From Bacteroidota bacterium (GTDB lineage: Bacteria > Bacteroidota > Bacteroidia > Flavobacteriales > Flavobacteriaceae), in contig JAACDY010000226.1 of the NCBI GenBank assembly GCA_009936675.1, forward strand, positions 1-10,267: a stretch of DNA of 10,267 nucleotides. Reading direction: 5' to 3'. A program made the position numbers and the translations under genes. Numbering within the stretch: position 1 is the first letter of the stretch; every line of letters starts with the position of its first letter. The notes under the pieces are model-generated. The model was not told the DNA's origin. It ran no database searches and saw only the letters and a list, made by a program, of their open reading frames with translations. This document shows positions 1 to 7,315 of this stretch, in pieces.

Positions 1-520
1 ATTGATTAAAAATTGAATTAAGTTTTTTGATCTTAGGGGTGATTACAAATTGGCAATAAGGCTGCTCTGTATTTTGATTATAATAATTATGATGTTCAAT
101 TTCAGCAGCATAGAAAGGACATTCCGTATTGATTTCAGTCACAATTGGATTTTCAAACACAGCTTCTTTCTCCAGGCGATCGATACAATCTTCAATTTGA
201 ATTTTTTCTTCCAAATTGTTGTAAAAAATTGCGGAGCGATACTGAGACCCCACATCATTACCTTGACGATTGAGGGTAGTTGGATCGTGTGTTAAAAAAA
301 ATATTTCGAGCAACTCACCATAAGAGACCAAATCTTGATCATATAGCACTTTGATGGTTTCGGTATGTCCAGTATTTCCATTGCATACTTCTCTGTAGGC
401 CGGGTTTTTAATATGCCCTCCCATATAACCTGGAACTACCTCTATTACCCCCCTAATCCTCTGAAAAACAGATTCTGTACACCAAAAACACCCTCCAGCA
501 AAATACGCTTGTTTGATCAC
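1..520 (-). CDS. msrA: Peptide-methionine (S)-S-oxide reductase MsrA, 3' end cut by window edge
   Basis: Reduces methionine-S-sulfoxide in proteins and free methionine, a cytosolic repair reaction normally recycled by thioredoxin. Read on the minus strand there are 173 codons without a stop before the window edge. The family signature GCFWC lies at residues 10-14, with nucleophile Cys11. It is followed by CNGNTGHTE (46-54), the GNDVGSQYRSA block (88-98), FYAAEIEHH (136-144) and a C-terminal PYC...PKI element (154-165), so only a few residues are probably missing. The start is a GTG at 520: an in-frame TAA sits at 524-526, and GCFWC is so close to the N terminus that no later start is possible. 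It is divergent from the lolD gene. Family identity is clear from the motifs; exact C-terminal length is unknown. Confidence 0.95.
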   Translation of the reverse strand, partial: MIKQAYFAGGCFWCTESVFQRIRGVIEVVPGYMGGHIKNPAYREVCNGNTGHTETIKVLYDQDLVSYGELLEIFFLTHDPTTLNRQGNDVGSQYRSAIFYNNLEEKIQIEDCIDRLEKEAVFENPIVTEINTECPFYAAEIEHHNYYNQNTEQPYCQFVITPKIKKLNSIFNQ

Positions 521-538
521 TTTTTAAGTTTTGTTCAT

Positions 539-546
539 CAAATATA
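539..546 (-). promoter_or_regulatory. Candidate -7 box of the msrA promoter
   Basis: On the minus strand TATATTTG matches the Bacteroidota -7 consensus TAnnTTTG and lies about 20 bases upstream of the msrA GTG. A TTTTG lies upstream (560-564), but the 13-base spacer is shorter than the usual 17-23, so only the -7 half is supported. The region 521-641 separates msrA from lolD and also holds a short inverted repeat at 592-604. Confidence 0.35.
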
Positions 547-641
547 CTAATTTATTGAACAAAATAGTTATTGATTAAATAAAAAAGAAATATCAAGCAT
601 TGATTGAATGGTTTTTGTATTTAAAAAACTAATTTTAATGC

Positions 642-1313
642 ATGAAAAAAGGCATCATTTGCAGTGATATTTATAAGAGTTATGGGGATTTGTCCGTACT
701 TAAGGGAATTGATCTTGAGATAGAATCTCGAGAAATTGTTGCCATAGTAGGACCCTCTGGTGCTGGAAAAACTACCCTATTGCAAATATTAGGGACACTC
801 GATACTGCCGATACCAATGCAAAAACCAAGATTGAAATCGAAGGGGTTAAATTGCAAAATATGACACCATCTCGTATGGCAGCATTTAGAAATGAACATC
901 TTGGTTTTATCTTTCAGTTTCATGAGTTGTTACCCGAGTTTACAGCCCTTGAAAATGTGTGTATGCCAGGTTGGATTGCAAACAACAATACCCAAACTCT
1001 AAAAGAAAAAGCGACAGACTTACTGAACCAAATGGGACTTTCGGATCGTATCCATCATCAACCCCAGGAGTTGTCTGGCGGTGAGCAACAAAGAGTTGCT
1101 GTAGCCCGTGCTTTAATCAATGATCCTAAAATCATTTTTGCCGATGAACCCAGTGGTAATCTCGACTCTCAGAATGCTGCTTCATTGCATGAAGTTTTTT
1201 TCAAACTCAGGGATCAAACAGCTTGTACTTTTGTTATTGTTACCCACAATGATGCTTTGGCAGAAATGGCCGATCGCAAGATTATACTCAAAGACGGCAA
1301 GATCATTTCATGA
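642..1313 (+). CDS. lolD: LolD-type ABC transporter ATP-binding protein
   Basis: A 223-residue cytosolic ATPase subunit of the MacB/LolD family. LolD powers release of lipoproteins from the inner membrane by the LolCDE complex. All ABC landmarks are visible: Walker A GPSGAGKTT (37-45), Q-loop Gln92 in FIFQFHELLPE, signature LSGGEQQR (144-151), Walker B IIFADE (164-169), D-loop SGNLD (171-175) and switch His202. The Q-loop run FQFHELLPEFTALENV is the characteristic LolD form. The length fits a stand-alone ATPase. No LolC/E permease gene is adjacent, so the partner must be encoded elsewhere, which I believe is common in flavobacteria. Its stop overlaps the start of the next gene by 4 bases (ATGA), suggesting translational coupling. 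A MacB-like export ATPase cannot be excluded. Confidence 0.9.
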   Translation: MKKGIICSDIYKSYGDLSVLKGIDLEIESREIVAIVGPSGAGKTTLLQILGTLDTADTNAKTKIEIEGVKLQNMTPSRMAAFRNEHLGFIFQFHELLPEFTALENVCMPGWIANNNTQTLKEKATDLLNQMGLSDRIHHQPQELSGGEQQRVAVARALINDPKIIFADEPSGNLDSQNAASLHEVFFKLRDQTACTFVIVTHNDALAEMADRKIILKDGKIIS

Positions 1314-2068
1314 ATCAAAAAGAACTGCATTCTTTTCTGGATTTTAAAGCCCAACAATACGAATCCATTGATTTTATCACTCACGATCCCATTCAGATTC
1401 CACACCAGTTTTCAGAAAAAAAGGACATAGAAATTGCTGCTTTTCTCAGTGCCACCATAGCCTGGGGAAACCGTGTAAGTATTCTAAAGAGCGCCCAAAA
1501 GATGATGGATATTATGGACAACTCACCCTATGATTTTGTCCTCAATCATCGTGAAAAAGATTTTAAAAACTTTAAAGGCTTTGTTCATCGGACATTCAAC
1601 GAACAGGATTTAAAGTATTTTGTCAGAGCATTGCAAAACATCTATAAAAACCACGGTGGACTGGAAAAGTTTTTTACTTCACAAAACGTCAACCTACAAG
1701 AACGCATTCACCAATTCAAAAAGACTTTTTTTGAACTCGATCACCTACCCAGAACCCAAAAACACGTATCTGATCCTCTCAAGGGATCTGCTGCCAAGAG
1801 AATCAATATGTTTTTGAGGTGGATGGTTAGATCTGCTGAAAACGGCGTTGATTTCGGAATTTGGAAAAAAATATCAAGTTCGGATTTATCCATTCCCTTG
1901 GATGTTCACACTGGAAATGTAGCACGAAAACTGGGACTCCTAAAAAGGAAGCAAAACGACGCTAAAACCCTTCTGGAATTGGACACTAAGCTCAGAAAAT
2001 TTGACTCAAAGGATCCCGTAAAATACGACTTTGCACTATTTGGATTGGGGGCCTTTGAAAAGTTCTAA
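1310..2068 (+). CDS. TIGR02757 / DUF2400 family protein
   Basis: A 252-residue soluble protein that I recognise as the TIGR02757 (DUF2400) family, common in Bacteroidota and without an established function. Conserved features include AAFLSATIAWGNR (43-55), a basic stretch KGSAAKRINMFLRWMVR (158-174), PLDVHTGNVARKLGLL (196-211) and the C-terminal DPVKYDFALFGLG (235-247). The arrangement of a small-residue/Lys segment, then LDVHTGNVARKLGLL, resembles the HhH and catalytic-Asp region of HhH-GPD DNA glycosylases (compare PVDTHIHRLMYRWGL in the nth product in this window). That relation is my inference. No signal peptide or membrane segment is seen. Its ATG overlaps the TGA of the LolD gene, so the two are probably co-translated. 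Family call firm, function unknown. Confidence 0.88.
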   Translation: MNQKELHSFLDFKAQQYESIDFITHDPIQIPHQFSEKKDIEIAAFLSATIAWGNRVSILKSAQKMMDIMDNSPYDFVLNHREKDFKNFKGFVHRTFNEQDLKYFVRALQNIYKNHGGLEKFFTSQNVNLQERIHQFKKTFFELDHLPRTQKHVSDPLKGSAAKRINMFLRWMVRSAENGVDFGIWKKISSSDLSIPLDVHTGNVARKLGLLKRKQNDAKTLLELDTKLRKFDSKDPVKYDFALFGLGAFEKF

Positions 2069-2112
2069 AATATTATAATTACCGTATCGGGCTTTTTTTA
2101 CGCTTGATTTTA

Positions 2113-2120
2113 TATTTTTG
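2113..2120 (+). promoter_or_regulatory. Candidate -7 box before the dihydroorotase-like gene
   Basis: TATTTTTG matches TAnnTTTG and ends 18 bases before the ATG at 2139. No good TTTG element lies 17-23 bases further upstream. The gap 2069-2138 could therefore hold an internal promoter of the lolD cluster, but it is only half supported. Confidence 0.3.
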
Positions 2121-2138
2121 TACTATAGCGATGTCTTA

Positions 2139-3395
2139 ATGAAGATACTTCTTAAAAATGCTACAATACTAAATTCCCAAAGTCCTCATCATTCCACCAA
2201 TCAAGACATTCTCATTTCTGCGGGAATTATCACCAAAATAGCAGAGAATATACAAGCCGATAAAGAAACGGAAGTACATGCTTTTGAAAATCTTCATGTC
2301 TCCTGTGGATGGTTTGACAGTGGTGTGTCATTTGGAGAACCTGGTTACGAGGAAAGAGAAACACTTTCCAACGGACTAGAGGTAGCCGCAAGATCAGGCT
2401 TTACTAAAATATTACTGAATTCCAATACCCATCCCATTCCTGATTCCAAATCCATTATTGGGCATTTGATCAAAATGAGCAAGGGGTTGACCACAACATT
2501 ATATCCGATAGGAGCACTAACGGTTGAATCCAAAGGAGATCAAATGGCTTCCCTTTACGACATGTTCAGCGGAGGATCCATTGCTTTTGGAGATCATAAA
2601 TTCTCGGTTAAAAGGGCCAACTTACTCAAAATAGCACTTCAATATTGTCAAAGTTTTGAGGGAATGGTCATCTCACACCCCATAGACAATGAACTGGCCG
2701 GTAAAGGAGTCATGCATGAGGGCATCACCAGTACCCGAATTGGCTTAAAAGGAATTCCCTCTATGGCCGAATCGGTTCAGATAGCAAGAGATCTTGAAAT
2801 TTTAAAATATTCAGGGGGTAAACTCCATATTCCCAATATTAGTACTGAAGCAGGCTTAGATTTGATCAGAAAAGCAAAAAAGCAAGGACTCAACGTCAGT
2901 TGTAGCGTTGGACTCCCACATTTAATTTTTGATGATAATGAATTGGAAGGTTTTGATCCAAATTTCAAAGTTTTCCCCCCCATTCGATCCAAAGCAGACC
3001 AACAGGCCTTGCGGGCAGGATTACTGGAAGGAAGTATTGATATGATCAGCAGCATGCACGAACCCATGAATATAGAATACAAAAAATTGGAGTTTGAAAA
3101 TGCAGCAGCCGGAAGCCTAGGGCTGGAAAGTTGCTTTGGTGTACTCAATAAAGTTTTCCCTTTGGACAAGGTGTTGAGTTTTCTGACCCGTGGAGTGAAA
3201 TGTTTTAACATCCCTACTCCTACCATTGCCGTTGGAGCAACAGCAGATTTAACACTTTTCAACCCTGAAATATCCTATCGTTACAGTGAGGATGATTTAA
3301 AATCTACCTCAAAAAACAGTCCTTACCTTGGGTCAGAATTGCAAGGAAAAGTTTTGGGGAGTTTTAACAATGGATTGCTCACACTTAACGACTAA
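2139..3395 (+). CDS. Dihydroorotase-like protein, metal-binding residues lost
   Basis: A 418-residue amidohydrolase-superfamily protein closest to class I dihydroorotases (the pyrimidine pathway enzyme that cyclises carbamoyl-aspartate). Family blocks are in order: GEPGYEERETLSNGLEVAA (66-84), SNTHPIPD (95-102), KLHIPNIST (228-236), KVFPPIRSKADQQAL (277-291) and FENAAAGSLGLE (319-330). However, the catalytic DxHxHxREPG reads D60-S-G-V-S-F-G-EPG, so both metal-binding histidines are Gly62 and Ser64 and the substrate-binding Arg is Gly66. The usual DHAPH reads MHEPM (306-310). It is therefore probably not a working metal-dependent dihydroorotase. It resembles the inactive PyrX-type homologues that support aspartate transcarbamoylase in other bacteria. 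The ATG at 2139 is chosen; a TTG at 2118 would add seven residues with no family support. The hydrolase gene follows after 5 bases. Confidence 0.85.
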   Translation: MKILLKNATILNSQSPHHSTNQDILISAGIITKIAENIQADKETEVHAFENLHVSCGWFDSGVSFGEPGYEERETLSNGLEVAARSGFTKILLNSNTHPIPDSKSIIGHLIKMSKGLTTTLYPIGALTVESKGDQMASLYDMFSGGSIAFGDHKFSVKRANLLKIALQYCQSFEGMVISHPIDNELAGKGVMHEGITSTRIGLKGIPSMAESVQIARDLEILKYSGGKLHIPNISTEAGLDLIRKAKKQGLNVSCSVGLPHLIFDDNELEGFDPNFKVFPPIRSKADQQALRAGLLEGSIDMISSMHEPMNIEYKKLEFENAAAGSLGLESCFGVLNKVFPLDKVLSFLTRGVKCFNIPTPTIAVGATADLTLFNPEISYRYSEDDLKSTSKNSPYLGSELQGKVLGSFNNGLLTLND

Positions 3396-3400
3396 GGTCA

Positions 3401-4042
3401 ATGCTATCCTATAAAGTTAGAAAAGCAACCACTGCCAAGGCTCCTCATCCCTGCATCATCCTTTTGCATGGCTATGGAAGCAATGCCGACGATCTTTTCT
3501 CTTTTGCAAACTATTTACCGCATCAAATTACTGTTATTTCTCTCGAAGCTCCGTTAGACACTCCTTTTGGCGGAAAAGCTTGGTATTCGATTCATTTCGA
3601 TGCAGCACAAGACAAGTGGTCTGATTTTGAGGAGGCCAAAAAATCCTTGGACGCCATCACTCAGCAATTGGAATATTTTATTGATGAATATGATTTAAAC
3701 CCCAAAGACATCAGTTTAATGGGTTTTAGCCAAGGAGCCATATTGAGTTGGTCACTTTTGTTGGATCATCCCCAAAGATTCAGAAGAGCCATTTGTATGA
3801 GTGGATACATTAACACCCAACTTTTGGAAAAACCCTTGGATGAATATCAAAATGTTTTGGCCTACGCCTCCCATGGCACCAATGACCTAACAGTTCCCTA
3901 TGAATGGGCAGAATCAAGTATTGGTGAACTGAGGATAAACAACCCCAAAACAGAATTTAATACCTACCCCGATGGGCACAACGTATCGCCAGAAAACTTT
4001 AAAGATTTACTGGAATGGATATCAAAAACTAATCTGGATTAG
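3401..4042 (+). CDS. Alpha/beta-hydrolase, phospholipase/carboxylesterase family
   Basis: A 213-residue cytosolic serine hydrolase of the small carboxylesterase/acyl-protein thioesterase type. Visible elements are the oxyanion-loop motif LLHGYGSNADDL (21-32), the nucleophile elbow GFSQG with Ser110, the acid Asp162 in HGTNDLTVP, and the base His193 in DGHNVS. Length and triad spacing fit the family of about 210-230 residues. No signal peptide is present. The substrate cannot be told from the sequence; carboxylesters, lysophospholipids or acyl-thioesters are all possible. It starts 5 bases after the dihydroorotase-like stop and is likely co-transcribed with it. Its last 14 bases overlap the 3' end of the convergent gene on the other strand. 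Confidence 0.88.
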   Translation: MLSYKVRKATTAKAPHPCIILLHGYGSNADDLFSFANYLPHQITVISLEAPLDTPFGGKAWYSIHFDAAQDKWSDFEEAKKSLDAITQQLEYFIDEYDLNPKDISLMGFSQGAILSWSLLLDHPQRFRRAICMSGYINTQLLEKPLDEYQNVLAYASHGTNDLTVPYEWAESSIGELRINNPKTEFNTYPDGHNVSPENFKDLLEWISKTNLD

Positions 4043-4523
4043 GATAAAGAAAATGCTCTTTTAATTCAAATTTGAGGGCTCCGTTTTTGTTAATTTGGTA
4101 AGTTAAAAATATTTCTCCCCAATGGGTTCCATCCGAAAAATCTGCAACGATCCATTGATGATTGAGAACCTTTACTTTGTTGATCAAAAAAGTACGATCC
4201 ATTGCGGCATATGGGATTAAGTCGTTCTTTTCACGTAATAAGTTTGTATCATAAAGATGATCCTTGACATGGCTGGCTATGTTTTGAATTCCTAAATTTT
4301 CAAAATAACGCAAGGCATACTCATTGCCTTCCAATTCAAAATCATTTTGTTCGTCTATGCGTTCCTGAAGTCGGAAAACGGAATCTTTTAATTTTTCATT
4401 GCGAACTTTGGTCTCACTCCATTTTCCTTGTAAGTCATCGAACACCTTTTTGGAGTTAACCAATTGAAAAACGAGGATTAAAGCAGTAAACACAAACAGA
4501 TAAAGAATAATATTTTTTTTCAT
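4029..4523 (-). CDS. Membrane-anchored conserved hypothetical protein
   Basis: A 164-residue protein I cannot assign to a function. The N terminus MKKNIILYLFVFTALILVF forms one hydrophobic segment (about 5-23) that could be a membrane anchor or uncleaved signal. Then comes a charged, probably coiled-coil stretch (about 25-60) and a globular C-terminal part with LIPYAAMDRTFLINKVKVLNHQWIVADF (in the region 102-129) and DGTHWGEIFLTYQI (131-144). The second part looks like a conserved flavobacterial domain; from memory similar proteins are sometimes labelled 'hydrolase' without clear catalytic residues. I chose ATG at 4523 rather than the in-frame TTG at 4532, because MKKN precedes the hydrophobic segment directly. 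The upstream metallo-hydrolase gene ends 5 bases before this ATG, so they are probably one operon. Confidence 0.78.
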   Translation of the reverse strand: MKKNIILYLFVFTALILVFQLVNSKKVFDDLQGKWSETKVRNEKLKDSVFRLQERIDEQNDFELEGNEYALRYFENLGIQNIASHVKDHLYDTNLLREKNDLIPYAAMDRTFLINKVKVLNHQWIVADFSDGTHWGEIFLTYQINKNGALKFELKEHFLYPNPD

Positions 4524-4528
4524 TAATT

Positions 4529-5299
4529 TCAATTTGAGTGAATTTCAAGCTTATCGTAGGCCAAATATACATTTTCGGGCAATTGTTTTGAGCATTCATC
4601 ATGAAAACCCAGTAAATGACTAATATGAGTAAAATAGGCACGTTTGGGTTTGAGAAGTCTGACCATCTCTATTGCCTCTTCCAAATTTAAATGGGTGGGA
4701 TGTGGTTCCATTCTGAGTGCATTCAACACCAATACATCACAATCTTTCAGTTTTTTCAATTGATCATTATCAATCGACTTAACATCTGTCAAATAGGCAA
4801 AATTATCTATCCTAAAACCCAATACAGGAAGTTGATTGTGCATTACCTCTATGGGAATCACTTTCTTTCCCTCTAGGGTAAATACGGTATTTTTTTGAAT
4901 GGTATGAATGTCTACAGCCGGTGTACCAGGATATTTGTTATCCGATTGAAAAATATAAGAAAAACGGCGTGTAAGATCGTTCACCACCCTATCGGTAGCG
5001 TAAATGGGTATATTGCCCTGTCTAAAAAAAAAGGGTCTTATATCGTCAATTCCAGAGGTGTGATCTGCGTGTTCATGGGTAAACAACACACCATCCAAAT
5101 GATTACAATCTACCCTCAGCATCTGTTGGCGAAAATCGGGCCCACAATCGATGACATAGTTTTTGTCTAGCCATTGTATCAAAACAGAAGATCTTAATCT
5201 CTTGTCTTTTGGATTGTCACTCAAACAAACAGGATGTTTACTCCCGATCACAGGAATCCCTTGAGAAGTACCTGTGCCGAGAAAAGTTATTTTGATCAT
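4529..5299 (-). CDS. MBL-fold metallo-hydrolase, PhnP-like
   Basis: A 256-residue metallo-beta-lactamase-fold protein of the PhnP/RNase Z-like group, cytosolic. It opens with FLGTGTSQGIPVIG (6-19), typical of this subfamily, and carries the dinuclear metal motif THEHADH (74-80; His75, His77, Asp79, His80). Further probable ligands are His154 (VMHNQLP), Asp172 (YLTDVK) and a C-terminal histidine in THISHLLGFH (224-233). Relatives hydrolyse phosphodiesters, such as cyclic ribose phosphates in phosphonate breakdown, but no phn genes are nearby, so the substrate is open. A subset of PhnP relatives has a Cys-rich structural zinc site after GTGTS; here only Cys25 remains. It is the first gene of a minus-strand pair with the membrane-anchored protein. 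Confidence 0.9.
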   Translation of the reverse strand: MIKITFLGTGTSQGIPVIGSKHPVCLSDNPKDKRLRSSVLIQWLDKNYVIDCGPDFRQQMLRVDCNHLDGVLFTHEHADHTSGIDDIRPFFFRQGNIPIYATDRVVNDLTRRFSYIFQSDNKYPGTPAVDIHTIQKNTVFTLEGKKVIPIEVMHNQLPVLGFRIDNFAYLTDVKSIDNDQLKKLKDCDVLVLNALRMEPHPTHLNLEEAIEMVRLLKPKRAYFTHISHLLGFHDECSKQLPENVYLAYDKLEIHSN

Positions 5300-5309
5300 A
5301 TGTTAAATT

Positions 5310-5342
5310 CAAAAGTAAATATTTAGTGAGATATAAAGCAAA
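5310..5342 (-). promoter_or_regulatory. Promoter of the MBL-hydrolase gene
   Basis: On the minus strand TTTG (5342-5339), a 21-base spacer, and TACTTTTG (5317-5310) match the Bacteroidota consensus TTTG-N17-23-TAnnTTTG. The -7 box ends only 10 bases before the ATG at 5299, so the leader would be very short. The 72-base gap also has to hold the promoter of the divergent gene at 5372, for which only an imperfect TAATTTTA (5348-5355) is visible. Confidence 0.5.
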
Positions 5343-5371
5343 CTTTGTAATTTTATGTCATATACTATCAT

Positions 5372-6820
5372 ATGCCGATTATTCTTCCAGGAGATAAAGA
5401 GTTTGAGAAGCGACCCTCCATCGAACGAAAAGCTTTAAAAATAAATTTAAACGACCGTATTTACGGGACTTTCGCCGAAATTGGAGCCGGTCAGGAGGTG
5501 GCTCGTCATTTTTTTAGGGTCGGAGGTGCTTCTGGGACAATCGCCAAAACGATCAGTGCTTACGACAAAAATTTTAGTGATACCATCTACGGTGAGGAAG
5601 ATGACCAGAGGTATGTTACCGAAACTCGACTCCATAAGATGTTGAAAAGGGAAATCATGCTCCTTGAAACCCGAATTCCTAGAACCAATCATCCTGATAA
5701 AATGTTTTTTGCATTCGCCAACACCGTTGCGACCATAGATTTTGCAAAAAAATACAAAGGGCACGGCTGGATGGGTATTCGCTACCAAATTGCTCCAGAG
5801 CAGCCTTTTAATGAAATTTTGATTCACCTTCGATTTCACCAAACTGAGGCCAGACTTCAACAGGAGGCCGTAGGAATCATGGGGGTTAACTTGGTCTATG
5901 GTGCTTTTTACAATCACGATGAACCCAAAAAAATCATCAAACACCTCTATGACCACATCGACAAAACAGCCATTGAAATTGACACCATCAATTTTTCCGG
6001 ACCCGTTTTTGAAGGAGTAGACAATCGTCTTTTGAGTCTGTTGCTCCTCAAAAATGACATGACCGATGCTGTAATGTTCAATCCCCAGGGTAATAACATA
6101 CTTCCTGCAAGGGTGCTTTACAAAAAAAACATCTTGGTATTGAGGGGAAGTTTTAGACCTGTTACCAAAGTCAATATTGACATGTTTAAAAAGTCTTATG
6201 ACATATTTGTAAAGGAACAAAATGTTGACGAAAACAAAACCGAGGTGATTTTTGAAATTACCCTTTCCAATCTTACCTCTCAGGGTGAGATCGATGAATC
6301 TGACTTTATGGATCGTGCCAAACTCCTTTGTTCACTGGGACACACCGTAATGATTTCAGATTTTAAAGAGTACTACAAAATGGTTGACTACCTCTCCGAA
6401 TATACTAAAGAGCAAATAGGATTGACCATGGGAGTCAGTAACTTTGTTGAAATTTTCGATGAACAATACTACAAAGATGTAAAAGGAGGGATTTTAGAGG
6501 CTTTTGGAAAAATGTTCCACAACAACCTTAAGGTTTACCTTTATCCTATGAAAAACGCCGAAACCGGTGAAATCATTAACTCAAACAACCTCAAGCTGCA
6601 CCCCCGCATGAAGGATTTTTACAAATTCTTCAAATACAACGGTAAAGTGGTTGATATCTTTGACTACGAAAGTGAATATCTCTCTATATTTTCTAGAGAA
6701 ATACTCGCCAACATCAAAGAGGACAAAGGAGGCTGGAAAGACCAACTGCCCGAAGGAATCGCCGAGATGATTATGAAAAATCAAATGTTTGGTTGGAAAC
6801 CAAAAAAAGTCAAAGCCTAG
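5372..6820 (+). CDS. Conserved 482-residue cytosolic protein of unknown function
   Basis: A large soluble protein with no signal peptide or membrane segment. I recognise it as a strongly conserved Bacteroidota family that databases have sometimes labelled 'TonB-dependent receptor'. That label does not fit, since there is no export signal, plug or barrel-like sequence. Conserved-looking stretches are GTFAEIGAGQEVARHFFR (32-49), GGASGTIAKTISAYDK (51-66), FAFANTVATIDFAKKYKGHG (113-132), IHLRFHQTEARLQQEAVG (151-168), LVLRGSFRPVTK and LHPRMKDFYKFFKYNGKV near the C terminus. The glycine-rich AEIGAGQ...GGASGT region could bind a nucleotide or phosphate, but it is not a standard Walker A or Rossmann motif. 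It appears monocistronic. Its TAG overlaps the stop of convergent bcp by 3 bases. Gene certain, function unknown. Confidence 0.85.
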   Translation: MPIILPGDKEFEKRPSIERKALKINLNDRIYGTFAEIGAGQEVARHFFRVGGASGTIAKTISAYDKNFSDTIYGEEDDQRYVTETRLHKMLKREIMLLETRIPRTNHPDKMFFAFANTVATIDFAKKYKGHGWMGIRYQIAPEQPFNEILIHLRFHQTEARLQQEAVGIMGVNLVYGAFYNHDEPKKIIKHLYDHIDKTAIEIDTINFSGPVFEGVDNRLLSLLLLKNDMTDAVMFNPQGNNILPARVLYKKNILVLRGSFRPVTKVNIDMFKKSYDIFVKEQNVDENKTEVIFEITLSNLTSQGEIDESDFMDRAKLLCSLGHTVMISDFKEYYKMVDYLSEYTKEQIGLTMGVSNFVEIFDEQYYKDVKGGILEAFGKMFHNNLKVYLYPMKNAETGEIINSNNLKLHPRMKDFYKFFKYNGKVVDIFDYESEYLSIFSREILANIKEDKGGWKDQLPEGIAEMIMKNQMFGWKPKKVKA

Positions 6821-7275
6821 ATATCTTCCAGTATTTGTGCGGCGTGATCTTTGGTCTTTACTTTGCTGATAACTTTCTCAACACGCCCTTTTTCGTCAAT
6901 CAAAAAAGTAGTTCTGTGAATCCCGTCATATTCTTTTCCCATGAACTTTTTAGGTCCCCAAACACCAAAGGCATTGATTACCGATTTGTCCTCATCTGCC
7001 AATAAAGGAAAAGGCAGTTCATACTTGTCTGCAAAATTTTTCTGCTTTTTTGGAGCGTCAGCACTAACTCCAAACAACTGGAAGCCTTTGTCTTGTAGGA
7101 CATTATAATGATCCCTTAGGTTACAAGCCTCAGCCGTACAGCCAGGCGTATTGGCCTTTGGATAAAAAAATACGATGCTTTTTTTTCCGGCCATGTCAGT
7201 CGAGCGAACAATATTTTCATCTTGGTCAACAGTAGTAAATGGAGGAATAGTGTCTCCTGGTTGTAATGTATTCAT
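6817..7275 (-). CDS. bcp: Thioredoxin-dependent peroxiredoxin Bcp (PrxQ type)
   Basis: A 152-residue cytosolic peroxidase that reduces hydrogen peroxide and organic hydroperoxides with electrons from thioredoxin. The active site TPGCTAEAC (43-51) gives the peroxidatic Cys46 and, five residues on, the resolving Cys51, the spacing of atypical 2-Cys PrxQ/Bcp enzymes. FFYPKANTPGC and GVSADAPKKQKNFADKY are further family signatures, with the conserved substrate-positioning Arg in HRTTFLID. The length is normal. It is divergent from nth across only 40 bases (7276-7315), so both promoters must lie in or around that gap. Its 3' end overlaps the stop codon of the 482-residue gene. Confidence 0.95.
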   Translation of the reverse strand: MNTLQPGDTIPPFTTVDQDENIVRSTDMAGKKSIVFFYPKANTPGCTAEACNLRDHYNVLQDKGFQLFGVSADAPKKQKNFADKYELPFPLLADEDKSVINAFGVWGPKKFMGKEYDGIHRTTFLIDEKGRVEKVISKVKTKDHAAQILEDI

Positions 7276-7315
7276 ATTAATTTTTTATTTTGAATCGAAA
7301 TAACGAAAAATCTCA

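Noticed and set aside
50..550. Two plus-strand open frames at the left edge
   Set aside because: They are antisense to msrA, whose catalytic motifs are clear on the minus strand.
592..604. Inverted repeat ATCAA-GCA-TTGAT between msrA and lolD
   Set aside because: Five-base arms in AT-rich sequence are expected by chance, and no promoter position ties it to an operator role.
2069..2112. Possible terminator: CCGTATCGGG followed by a run of seven T after the TIGR02757 gene
   Set aside because: The stem is only three base pairs with a three-base loop, too weak for an intrinsic terminator; the T run is better explained as AT-rich promoter background.
2118..2138. TTG start that would lengthen the dihydroorotase-like protein by seven residues
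   Set aside because: It overlaps the -7 promoter box, and the family N terminus begins at the ATG (MKILLKNATIL).
2777..3262. Open frame of 161 codons on the minus strand inside the dihydroorotase-like gene
   Set aside because: The translation is Ser/Pro/Lys-rich without motifs, as expected for the reverse complement of a real gene.
5447..6220. Long open frame (257 codons) on the minus strand inside the 482-residue gene
   Set aside because: It is fully covered by a clearly conserved gene on the other strand, and its translation shows no recognisable domain or motif.
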